Shown here: positions 20,688 to 30,935 of the stretch, piece by piece
Numbering within the stretch: position 1 is the first letter of the stretch
Layout of the letters: the number at the start of each line of letters is the position of its first letter
Assembly (NCBI GenBank): GCA_963576565.1
Contig: OY755038.1
Coordinates: forward strand, 134,929,348 to 134,993,347
Reading direction: 5' to 3'
Length of the DNA stretch: 64,000 nt
Source: Aspidapion aeneum
Lineage: Eukaryota > Arthropoda > Insecta > Coleoptera > Brentidae
Notes under the pieces: generated by a model
What the model saw: only the letters and a program-made list of their open reading frames with translations
The model's database searches: none
What the model was told of the DNA's origin: nothing
Made by a program: the position numbers and the translations under genes

Positions 20688-22641
20688 TAAGAAATTTGAT
20701 GAAGAATATAAAAAGTTACGGTTTGTGAGATTAACGCAGAAAATCGTCGTGAGGTTCAGTTTGGTGAGGAGGTTAATCCTAGGGTAGAGGGGGTTTCCTT
20801 AAGGACACCTATCGTAAATGCAAGCTTTATAGGAAGCAAAGCCTGACATTGATTTTCTATTTTTTGGTTATTATTTTTGACATTTTTTCCTCAGTTTTGC
20901 ACCTTAGGTTTCCTACTAGGAGTTCACAACCAAAATGTCAAATCCTTATAAATTTGTTCATCTAGTCGTCATTTTTACGCCTAATTTGCTTCGACTATAA
21001 AATACGATGTCCAAAAAAAGTGTTATAAATAAAAGAAAATTGAAGCCAACATTTACCGTTGTCTAGGTATGAAGGGCAGCAATTCTTTTTGTGGTGGCAA
21101 AGAACTTTTATAGATATGTGTGTCAATTTAAAAACTTTTAAAAACGCCTCGGATTTGAAAAAATTTTTATTAAGAAAATCCGGTTTTTAATAATGATAAA
21201 TCTTTGACTAAATTACTTAGCCAATTTTAAATTAAAAAAATGAGTCTACAAACATGTTAAAAAGATACTTTACTATTTCCAGTTTTTTACTTAAAAATAC
21301 CTCTGTAAGTTTGAACCAAAACGGATTTAGCAAAAAAAAAAACAAATGTCAGATTACTAGGGTTTTATTTGAATCTGAAAGAATAAGGATACGACTTTTT
21401 TACTTAATTTGCGCCAACATAGCCAATTCTTAAAACACTTGCGCGTTTTTAGTGTTTTTAACCTGGTCAGGCTAGCATAAACAAAAAAATCACTTTGATT
21501 TAATTTGCGATATTTTGTCACGCGCTATTTAGTTTTTTCCTTCAATAAGAAGAACCACTATAGCAGCTACGTCCCTGGCCGTAACTTATATTTAATGTCT
21601 TTGGAGGAATTCAGCTATTTCAAGAGAAGAAAAAAACTTACTCCTATTAAGCTTTGCTTTTTAAGCGACAAAACAATAGTGAAAATCGCAGCAAAGAAAG
21701 TTGTTTTGAAAATAGATTTTTTTTTAGAAAAAAAATTGAGATAACGCCGAAACTGCGTTATTTGGGTGTGTTTGAAGCTATCTGAGCAATATCGTTGTGA
21801 CGTCTGTCTGCGTGTATCTCTATCCGTAATACGATAGCTCCTAAACGGCTGAACCCATTTTCATGAAATGTTTAGGTGAAATAGTGTTTGACATTGTAAC
21901 GAGCTGAATAGATTTTGGTCCAAATCCACTAATGCTTGATAGTTTTTTGACAATGAATTTTTTTTTTAAATGTGAACTTTTTAACGGAGCATCTTAACAA
22001 TATGCGGCTTTGGAAATATAATGGAGCACTTTTATCTTAATAATTTGTGTAATACCTTGAAACTTCATAAAGGCCTTCGTTTCTGAGATATGTACAAAAA
22101 ACTGAAAACGGGAAGTGTTAATAATAGGCTAGCTAGAAAAGTATCAGATCCGTCATGGATCTGTTTATTTTATTTCAGAAAATTGCATTTAAATACAGTC
22201 AATTTTTATGTTTCCGTGGCATTTTTCAGGGGATAATGTAAAGTTGCATAATATTTTTCATATTATCTTTTGAACTATAGGTCGTTTTTGAGTTATATTG
22301 GTTTTAAATTCCTGTTGGAGTGCACTAATAATACGAGTTAGACCACGTATAAGTAATCCTGGGTCAACTCGGAAATTATTAGTATACTTAAATAGGAATT
22401 TAATACTTTGGTACAAATTTAAATAACCTAAAACGAACTCAGAGAAATTCGTTTTGAAAATATATGTAACTACAAATACTATAAACTGAAGAAAGTTGCT
22501 GTCAAGATTTGGCAATTTTGCAAAGCAGGATAATAGGAAACTATGCAAATTTTTCATTACATTAACCTCTCACAAGGTGCAGGAAATTATTAATAATAAG
22601 CTGTATATACAGTGTGATGCATTTGCAACATAGCGAATAAA
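20688..22641. other. AT-rich spacer, no gene seen
   Basis: Contains a tract at about 21800-21950 with gtctgtctgcgtgtatctc, then 'cgatagctcctaaacggctgaacccattttcatgaaatg', a module theme also present at 44330-44460. A 79-codon ORF at 21505-21744 starts with TTG and is lysine-rich because of A runs. I do not call it. Confidence 0.5.
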
Positions 22642-22900
22642 AATTATAATTTAATTATGACTTTCTTGGAAATTAAATGATAAAGAATGTAATTTACAAA
22701 TTCTGACATCACGTGACATTTGAGCCTTTTGGTTGCTGGTAGTTAGTACTAGATTTATAATATGCGCGTTGGGCTGTGGCGTGGGCAAACACAATATCCT
22801 GCATATGTTTTTCTCTGTTTTAAACGGCTTAGCTAACTATTACAACTCCTTTTTTATTCAATTTACTTTCACGGATAAATTAAAAAATATTCAAAATTCT

Positions 22901-23129
22901 ATTGGTAAATTTAGTGGGAATAAGGACACTGTTGTTCTGGTAAATATACGTTTTAATCCATCGGTAACGTTTCGACAATGGTTTTTGTCTTCATCAGACC
23001 AAATTGAACACAATACCATTGTCGAAACGTTACCGATGGATTAAAACGTATATTTACCAGAACAACAGTGTCCTTATTCCCACTAAATTTACCTATAGTT
23101 GCATTGCAAGGACGTGATAAGTTTACCAA
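22901..23129 (-). mobile_element. Penelope-like palindromic insertion
   Basis: Flanked by the 12-bp duplication attcaaaattct (22889-22900 and 23130-23141) and absent from the homologous unit B near 25460, so it is a discrete insertion. It contains 84-bp inverted arms (22899-22982 and 23015-23098, about one mismatch) around a 32-bp spacer. The minus strand reads ggtctgatgaagacaaaaac across the arm/spacer boundary, which with cgaaac forms a hammerhead-like core. Penelope-like retroelements are known to carry such motifs in their terminal repeats; the family assignment here is inference. No RT is encoded. Confidence 0.7.
22936..23000 (-). ncRNA. Hammerhead-ribozyme-like motif
   Basis: On the minus strand: CTGATGA (22997-22991), stem II gacaa...ttgtc, GAAAC (22973-22969), then stem III acgtt...aacgt, and a GTA at the expected cleavage position. 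Stem I can form only with an internal loop (tggt pairing with acca, then gttc with gaac), and the base pair closing stem II is A-C rather than G-C. The core is therefore recognisable but imperfect. Activity is not shown by sequence alone. Confidence 0.55.
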
Positions 23130-23879
23130 ATTCAAAATTCTGTCATATCCATCATGTCATAATCATTGCAAACCAAAAAATATACAAATTAATATAAACT
23201 ATTAAATTTATTAGCATTCCAAAAACTGTATTTTTGACACTTCCCTTTTATTTGTTTATCGGATCTATGTGTAGAATTTTTGACAGTAAGTAAACCATTT
23301 CCCAACAAAAATTGTATTTAGGACTTTCAAGCTATGCAACATTTCTGAGATCACAAGCCTCAAAATGAGTATTTCAAAAAAAATAACAGCCCGTTTTTCT
23401 ATAATGAAAGTATAAAGGTACGGTTTTTTATATAAAGACAGTACGTTGCCACCATTAATCTTGTCTTACAAACTTTTGCAACGTTTTAAAGATGTAATAT
23501 TTCCTAAAGTGTCCCTAAATAAAAGTAAAACGTTGTTACCTTGTATGTAATATATAAATTTAGTCAGATAAAGCTAATACATTGCTTATAGTTTAGGGTA
23601 GATATACGCCATACGTTATCACCTCAATAAAACCGGCAACAGTGCCTAAGGTGGCAGGACATAGCACATATCTAAAGGTTGTATATTGGCCTGAGGTCCG
23701 AACGTATTCCACATATTTATCAAATATTAAAAAAAAAAATCTTTACCCCTCTTTTGAAATTCTGGTAAAGGAAGCTCCCCTTATCTCATATATGTACCTA
23801 TATATGTGGTAACACCACTAGAAATAGGTGAGGTCAGGTCGTCATATCCTTAACGCTGAGGTGACAACGGCGCGTGCAT

Positions 23880-23934
<55 letters not shown>

Positions 23935-23938
23935 TATT
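23880..23938. repeat. AT microsatellite
   Basis: Nearly pure (AT)n with one TG interruption, at the end of direct repeat unit A. The equivalent end of unit B carries the same type of tract at 26181-26220. Confidence 0.92.
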
Positions 23939-24610
23939 GAAAAACTTTGCCTGTTTCCAGGGACACTAGAAAGCTGAGCTTTGGATGGCTGAAAGGACCT
24001 AGGATGAAACCATGGGAAAAAATTAAAAAACCCCAAACTTTTAATTTGCTCCCCCCCCCTATAAATGAAAAGTTATTTAAAAGTAACTTCCAGAAACAGT
24101 AGAGAGCTGAGCTTTGAAAGGCCGATAGGAACTATGATAAAACTATAAAAGAAAATTAAAAACCCCAAATTTTAATTAACTTCCCTGCCCTATAAATGTA
24201 AAGTTATGTAAAAGTAACACTGCCCACTTCCAGAGGCGCTAGAGAGCTGAGCTATGGCAGACTGATAGCAAATATGACAAAACTATAGAAAAAAACTGAA
24301 AAATTTTTTTATTTACTTCCCTACCATATAAATGTAAAGTTATGTAAAAGTAACATTGCCCACTTTCAGATATGTTAGAGAGCTGAGCTTCGGAAGGCCG
24401 ATAGGAACTATGATAAAACTATAAAATAAAATTAAAAAACCCCAAATTATAATTAACTTCCCTCCCCTAGAAATGTAAAGTTATGTAAAATTAGCATTGC
24501 CTATTTCGAGGAACACTAGAGAGCTGAGCTTTAGAAGCCTGATAGAAACTATGATAAAATCATAGGAAAATATAAAAAAAAAACTCAAAAATTTTAATAA
24601 GGCATTGCAT
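23939..24610. repeat. Minisatellite with ~140-bp unit, copy 2 (inverted)
   Basis: Reverse complement of the array at 2340-3090. Units carry the complements gctagagagctgagcttt, aactatgataaaactata and aacattgcccacttcc, with unit starts near 23955, 24090, 24230, 24365 and 24505. The 24611-24888 flank also matches the other copy in reverse (2115-2340), so array and flank form one mobile or duplicated unit. Confidence 0.78.
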
Positions 24611-24888
24611 GACTTTTGAATAATATTCCTCATATTTTACTACTTTAAAACTTACATATTATCCAAATCCTTTACAAAAGGAGTGAAATAATAACAAAAA
24701 CATTTCATATAAAAAATGCCAAGTACGCGAGAGTGGTGTTCCGTTAAAAGAATTGAGATAAAAGTAAAGCCAAGTTCTCCAATACAAATTTTAAAATGAA
24801 AGATTCTGACTAGTTTGGAAATGTTTTTGTAAACTTGGCTATTACGGCTGCAAATGACTTTTAGGCACAGTGCTAAATTGAACATAAA
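24611..24888. repeat. Flank of the minisatellite element
   Basis: Matches 2115-2340 in opposite orientation. Shared landmarks are the complement of ttgttatgacctc, gccaagtacgcgagagtg, ccaagttctccaatacaaat and gcacagtgctaaattgaa. No coding capacity; a 77-codon minus-strand ORF here (24652-24885) has no recognisable motif. Confidence 0.65.
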
Positions 24889-26180
24889 TATATTATAATT
24901 TTGATATGACTTACTTGGAAATTAAATAATAAAGAATGTCAAAGCTGCAAATTGATAGTTGGGCTCTCCTTAGTAATCACCATATTTCCTATTTCTTTTT
25001 CAGATACCGATATGATCATTTCATTTCATTGTTATGCTCGGGCTGAATGAGGCCTAATGAGGCTGAAATGCTTCCCCGAGCTCCTTTACATCTGAGGACT
25101 TGCCCGTAAAACTTTTTTGTTAAGACTTTTTACCTCGTGAAATTCCTTCAAATTAAAAAAAAATCCAGGGCTTAGGCTGTCTTCTGGGACCCGAAACGCA
25201 TCCCCAAGCTACTTTACCTCTGAGGATTCGCCCGTGAAACTTTTTTGACAAAGAATGTCATTTACAAATTCTGACATCACGTCAACATTTGAGCCTTGTA
25301 ATTGCTGGTGGTTATTATTAGATTAATAATATTCGCGTTGGGCTGTGGCGTGGGCAAACACATCATTCCTGTATATGGTTTTCCTGTTTTAAACGGCTTA
25401 ACTAATTATCACAATTTCTTTTTTATTAAATTTATTGTTACCGATAAATATATATTTTTTTAAATTCTGTCATATCAATCATGTCATAAACATTGCAAAC
25501 CCAAAAATATATAAACTAAGAAAATGTATTAACTTTTTTTTGCATTCCATAGAGTGTATTTTTGACAATTTCCTTTTAATGTTTATCGGATCTATGTGTA
25601 GAATTTTTGACAGTAAGTAAACCATTTTTCAACAAAAATTGTATTTAGGACTTTCAAGCTATGCAACTTTTCTGAGATCACAAAACCTCAAAATGTGTTT
25701 TCCAAAAAAAATAACAGCAAGTTTTTCTATAATGAAAGTATAAATCTTCGGTTTTTTATATAAAGACAGTACGTTGTCACCATTAATCTTTTCTTACAAA
25801 CTTTTGCAACCTTTTAAAGTTGTAATATTTCCTAAAGTGTCCCTAAATAAAAGTAAAACGTTGTTACCTTATATTTAGTTAGATAAAGCTATTGTTGCTT
25901 ATAGACTTACGCCATACGTTATCACCTTAATAAAACCGGCAACAGTGCCTGAGGTGGCAGGAGATAGCACATATCCAAAGGTTGTATATCAGTCTGAGGT
26001 CCGAACGTATTCCACGTATTTATCAAATATTTGAAAAAAAAATATTTACCTCTTTTGAAATTCTGGTAAAGGAACTTCCCCTCATGTCATATATGTACCT
26101 ATATTTGGGCTAACACCACTAGAAATAGGTGAGGTCAGGTCGTCATATCCTTCACGCCGAGGTGGCAACGCCGAGTGCAT

Positions 26181-26210
<30 letters not shown>
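24889..26210. repeat. Direct repeat unit B (~1.0 kb plus insertion)
   Basis: Second copy of the unit at 22642-23910, about 2.3 kb downstream. It lacks the Penelope-like insertion but carries its own 308-bp insertion at 24942-25249. Without the two insertions the units are close to equal in length. It ends in the (AT)n tract at 26181-26220. Confidence 0.8.
24942..25249. mobile_element. 308-bp insertion of unknown class in unit B
   Basis: Flanked by the 11-bp duplication aaagaatgtca (24931-24941 and 25250-25260); unit A has the uninterrupted site near 22687. The duplication length suggests target-primed retrotransposition. Internally two related ~55-bp blocks, built on cccc-agct-ctttac-tctgagga-t-gcccgt-aaactttttt, recur about 130 bp apart. 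I see no clear pol III A and B boxes, so I do not call it a SINE. It is GC-richer than its flanks. Confidence 0.7.
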
Positions 26211-26226
<16 letters not shown>

Positions 26227-26227
26227 G

Positions 26228-26285
26228 TATGATATAGTTAAAAAGTTATAATTAATAAAAGTGATTGGTTTTTTGGGGCAACCGG

Positions 26286-26323
<38 letters not shown>

Positions 26324-26390
26324 TATACCGGTTGCCCCAAAAAACCAATCACTTTTATTAATTATAACTTTTTAACTATATCATCGATTT
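26228..26390. mobile_element. Palindrome with TA-repeat core, mariner-like termini
   Basis: Left arm (about 26231-26290) and right arm (about 26324-26385) are perfect or near-perfect complements joined by (TA)n. The inner ends read ccggttgccccaaaaaacc, resembling the terminal repeats of mariner-type elements. It may be a head-to-head pair of transposon ends, or a MITE whose centre expanded as a microsatellite. No transposase is present. Confidence 0.65.
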
Positions 26391-26557
26391 TAATAGGGTG
26401 AGTTGCACTTTGCAAGTGGTGTTATTAATTTTTTATTAAATTTTTCGTTTTATTGGACGCATTTGGCTGCCCTCATATAACAACACCTTAGGTGACTGTG
26501 TCGTTGATGGCCTTACCCCCAGACAAAATAGTTTTTTGGATTATAATAATTTATCAA
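26391..26557. other. Short spacer
   Basis: No feature recognised. Confidence 0.5.
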
Positions 26558-26985
26558 AGTTTAACAGGAAGTAAAAAAAATATTATTATATGGTAAAAAT
26601 ACACTTTCTTCGGAAATTAGAAAACAATCTATGAACCTAAAAATTTGTGATGGATTTCTTGTTTGCTTTTTTAATTTTGCTTGCATTTTTTTGTTTATGA
26701 ATTCCCTATTAATGAACTACATTTAATGAACAAAAAAGCATCATGGTTAACAACAATAGGGGGTGAAAATCAGTTTAACAGGAAGTAAAAAAAATATTAT
26801 TATATGGTAAAAATACACTTTCTTCGAAAATTAGCAAACAATCTATGAACCTAAAAATTTGTGATGGATTTCTTGTTTGCTTTTTTAATTCTGCTTGCAT
26901 TTTTTTGTTTATGAATTCCCTATTAATGAACTACATTTAATGAACAAAAAAGCATCATGGTTAACATCAATAGGGGGTGAAAATT
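26558..26985. repeat. 214-bp tandem duplication
   Basis: Two adjacent copies (26558-26771 and 26772-26985) beginning agtttaacaggaagtaaaaa and ending aatagggggtgaaaat, with only a handful of differences, so the duplication is recent. Non-coding. Confidence 0.92.
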
Positions 26986-29160
26986 ACTCGCAACTAAAAA
27001 TAGCGATCCTTCATAAAGAGACAAATATTATTTAGTTGGCCATCTTTGATTTAAAATTGACGACAGTTGCTACACAAATCGATTCTCACTATGATACTTT
27101 TCATTTAATTGAAATCGGTTTAGTTTTACTGAATTGGTGAGGAAATGCAGACAGAATTAGGCAATCGTATAGTTTGTGAAATATCTTTGCTCTATCAATG
27201 GTTAAAATAAAAATTAATTTTTCCGAAACTGCTAAGCCAATTTTAATGATTTAGGTTTTGTTCTGTGTGGTGGATAAAGAGCTTTTTAACGAATAAAAAA
27301 AAAACTAATAATTTCTCGAAACATAAGAATAAACAAACCTCTTTGAAAGGTTAAGTTTGATTCTGACCGCCATCTTAAATTTTAAGAAGGTGATAAATTT
27401 CGATAGGGACCTTTAAAGCGCAATTAATTTTTGCCTTGATACTTTTGATTTGAGGAAAATCGGTTTAGTAATAATTAATTTATTAGGAAATGAATGGAGA
27501 CACAATTGAAATCTGTGCAATGAAGGTTAAAACAAAAATTAATTTTTTTGGAACAATCCAACTGATTTTAGTAATGCGTACCTCGTCCGTGCGTGGCAGA
27601 AATAGGATTTTTTTTTATAAATTAAAAAAAAAAACTAACATAAAAATAAAAAAAAGTGTGTGTGCTTAAGACCACACGGCAGAAGTGTAAACTTCAACAA
27701 GGCGAAATTAATAATACTGGCCTTCATCTGCATCATCATATCGCTCACTGAATGTTCCTCTTACAGTTAGTCACCTCGAGCCGACTTCACCCGAATGAGC
27801 GTTACATAGCCGAGCCTGATGGCTCAGTTCAATTCATTACACACAAAAACTGCTAAACGCGCCTAAAGAAGTTTACACTTTAACAAGCAAATTTAAAGGG
27901 TTTAGCATGATTTTGTGCTCCATTATTGCGGATAAATTATTTTTTCTTAAAATCTTGATTCATTTCCTGCAAACATCAACTTTTTTCAACAAAATCGGTA
28001 GCATAGTTCAAGAGTTATAACGAAAAAAAAATTTTTTTCGTTTTTTTTTACCCGATATTTTAATATTCTGGATGATAGTATGTGGTCAGCACCCCCACTA
28101 ATTAAAAAAAATGAATGCTTTATATAACGGAAGTACAAAAATTTCTATAGTTAAGTTCAAGTCATAGATCTACAGCAAGTTAATAACAGTAATGACTTGT
28201 TTTTATGGGATTTCATAGATTCTCTAAAAATAGCTAATTTTGGGGGCAAATGGCTGAAAACTTCAATATGGTTTTTGGAGATTTACACAAATTTTGAAAG
28301 CTTGTTCCTTGGGAAACTAAATTCTTTTGGAGAAACAAAATCACCCGGGAAATATAAAAATCCCATGGACATGAATGAAGAGGTGCCAAAATTGAGTCAA
28401 AATTCAAGGATTTTTAAAGTATCATTTCTCGTGTTTGGATTAAATTCCCAAACTCCCTGACTATTTTTTTTGAACTGCAATATATTTTTTAAAATTTTCT
28501 TTAAATTCTAAAACATAATAATAAAAACTTAAGAAAAAAATAGTTTAAAATAAAGTGTAGTAAAAAAATGTTTTTGTTATGAGCGAAATCCATGGATTTT
28601 ATAAAAAAAACTGACTTGAGCAAATTCAAAATTTTTTGCATCATTTCGTTTAAGTAAAAAATTTATAGTTATAATATATTCTTATAGGCAGACTTAAAAG
28701 GAACCTTAGTTTTCAACCAAACCCAAAATCACCCCGAAAACCACTTAATCGCTTCAGATAAACCAATATTAAGGAAAAATACAAAAATGTAAATTTTGAT
28801 AAAAACTAAATTTAACAATTTTTATTTAATGACTTAATCAAGCTTCTAAAGTGTAATACCTTGTTAGAAAGGCACACTTATTGTCTGCCTAAAAGTGAAA
28901 TTAGAGCTGTCCTATCTAATGTAGTTATTAAGTTATTTCAGAAAATCTGGATCAATGTCATGTCACATTTGAAAGCGTCGCGACGGCGCATATATTACGT
29001 CGCCGAAAAAGAAATATGATTTTTGTAAATGCCTTCATAAGTTTATTAATCGTACCAATTTATATCAAAATCACCAGAACTTCGGAAATTCTGCCCAACC
29101 ATTAATATAATAGTTTTGGCTTCTTGATTTTTGTTGTCTGTTTGTTACGCAGAATTATTC
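26986..29160. other. AT-rich spacer with a GC-richer inverted-repeat block
   Basis: No gene. At 27683-27880 a GC-richer block is bounded by a perfect 13-bp inverted repeat, aagtgtaaacttc and its complement, suggesting a small non-autonomous element. An 87-codon ORF at 28197-28460 starts with TTG and has no recognisable domain. A CpG-containing patch occurs at about 28978-29005. Confidence 0.5.
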
Positions 29161-29164
29161 CCAG

Positions 29165-30935
29165 CTGTTTCATTTCAAACTGTCATTTGTAGGGATAGGG
29201 TCAAAGAAAATATATCAACAAGAAGCGACAAAACCTGAATGACAGTAATGCAGTACTATTACACTCAAAGAAAAACTGTGCAATTTTTGTTTTACACTAA
29301 CAAAAAAAAATTCAAAACTTTACTAGCAAAAATGCTGTCAGGAATCCCTGTAATTTACTGTGTTTGAAGTTTACCATTATTTGTTTATTTGTATAATATA
29401 GCCACGTCCTGTATATAGGGATGCATGTTTCACTTTGGCCTATAAATATATTAGTTATCCCTTTTAACTGGTCTAGCATGTTCTATGAGTTCTAGGATGT
29501 AACGAGTTTTAAAAGAGATGGTTTGTACCCATTATTTATAATGTGCGTCTTCAGCTCGCCACCGGCACGAGCCGCGGCTGCCTCCAAATCATTTTATCCA
29601 ACTAATTTATTTCTCTAGTGCCTAGTGGAAATTTTCTTTATGTTGACATAAAAGAATTGCATGTAGGTGTGTAATACACCAGAATGTGCCTCTTATTTTT
29701 GAAGCTCTCTGGAAAATGGCGACTGCCCCCGCCTGAGACCTTATTTATTTTTATATTCGTTAGAATTTCTTTTATAAACACAATTTTTTGCATGTTTTAG
29801 CTGTAATTAATTTTTTTTAAAACCGACTGGAAAACAAGTATTTTGCCTATACTTTTTTCTTTTTGGAAAATTTTCCGTTTTCAAAAGGTACGGAAAAAGA
29901 GACCGGAAAATCCATTTTTACGGTCCCTTTTTTAAAAATGATCTAAAATATAAAGTGACATTTAAAATTAAGCAAGAATTAATTGAAATATAGTCAATTA
30001 TAAATGCAACCTATAGGTTTTTTTATATTTATAAATATAAAAGCTTTTGAGTAAGTACTTTAATATCTACATGTAGAGTAGCATGGTTGTAGTGTTTCAT
30101 ATCGTTTTTAAAAAAATATTATTTACATGTTAGTTGTGTTTGTGCTGTTTTATACCGGTTTTAAAAAAATACGTACGATACACGACCAGAAATCTTTACA
30201 GGTCTAGTAACGTAAATAGCTATTAATTGTATTTTCCCCCAATTGTGGTTCGGTTTGTTCCTGTTTCTAAAACAATAAACGTTTTATAAAAATCTCTACT
30301 TTAACAAAATTTGTTTTAGAAATAAAAACTATTTACACTTGATAACGGTTAGATATACTTACTAACCGAAACGTCGTGTTTTAAAATAAATAAAGACAAT
30401 GGAAGTCCGAAATTTTATTTCTACACAATCATTGTCTACGAGTTTCAAAATTTGTTTTATTGTCAATCCTCTTAACTTCCTTTTTCTTATAATTTTTAAA
30501 TTTAAAATGGCCGGGAAGAATCTTTAAACATAATATTACTTAGATTTTTATAAATATTACAATAATTATTGTGTATTTGTTAGTTATTATTTTTTCTATT
30601 TAATTCCGTAACCGATTTTTCTCGATAAAAATATATAACCGTTCTTGCAAACAATCAAATAAAAAGTTAAAAAGGGTCGATTTTCTGTGACCACAGTTAT
30701 ATGATTATATAGGTGTAATGTCCCTCTTAATTTGATTTTTTTCTTCGTGTAATAAAAATGCACCACAATCCACAGTTACACAAAATTTTCTCAGTGTAAT
30801 ATAACTGCATTAGTGTCATTTGGTCTAAGCGTGACGTCACGTATTTGTTTCCCATATGAACAATGTTTTGAGTGACAGTATTTCGCTTCTTGTTGATATA
30901 TCTTCTTTGATAGGGTCTCATTAGCCCTTGGACAT
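29165..30935. repeat. Inverted pair of related ~150-bp segments
   Basis: 29190-29315 and the reverse complement of about 30775-30930 share tatatcaacaagaagcga, tgcag-t-tattacact and gaaaa...ctgtg blocks. They could be degenerate ends of a ~1.7 kb element or independent insertions. The intervening DNA is AT-rich and non-coding. The 113-codon minus-strand ORF at 30727-31068 starts with GTG and falls in the right arm. Confidence 0.5.

Larger units (their letters stand above)
22642..23910. repeat. Direct repeat unit A (~1.03 kb plus insertion)
   Basis: Shares near-identical sequence with 24889-26210, including gcgttgggctgtggcgtggg, tcggatctatgtgtagaatt and gtgaggtcaggtcgtcatat, and both copies end in an AT microsatellite. 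Unit A alone carries the 229-bp palindromic insertion at 22901-23129. It could be a tandem segmental duplication or two adjacent copies of one unknown non-coding transposon. No protein is encoded. Confidence 0.8.

Noticed and set aside
21505..21744. 79-codon lysine-rich ORF
   Set aside because: TTG start and composition driven by A runs.
26152..26352. ORFs of repeated Tyr-Ile at AT microsatellites (also 23842-24036)
   Set aside because: Translation of (TA)n, not genes.
27800..27835. tRNA or SINE promoter from gttcaattc
   Set aside because: Only a weak B-box likeness; no A box or cloverleaf that I can build.
28197..28460. 87-codon plus-strand ORF
   Set aside because: Starts with TTG, low-complexity content, no context supporting expression.
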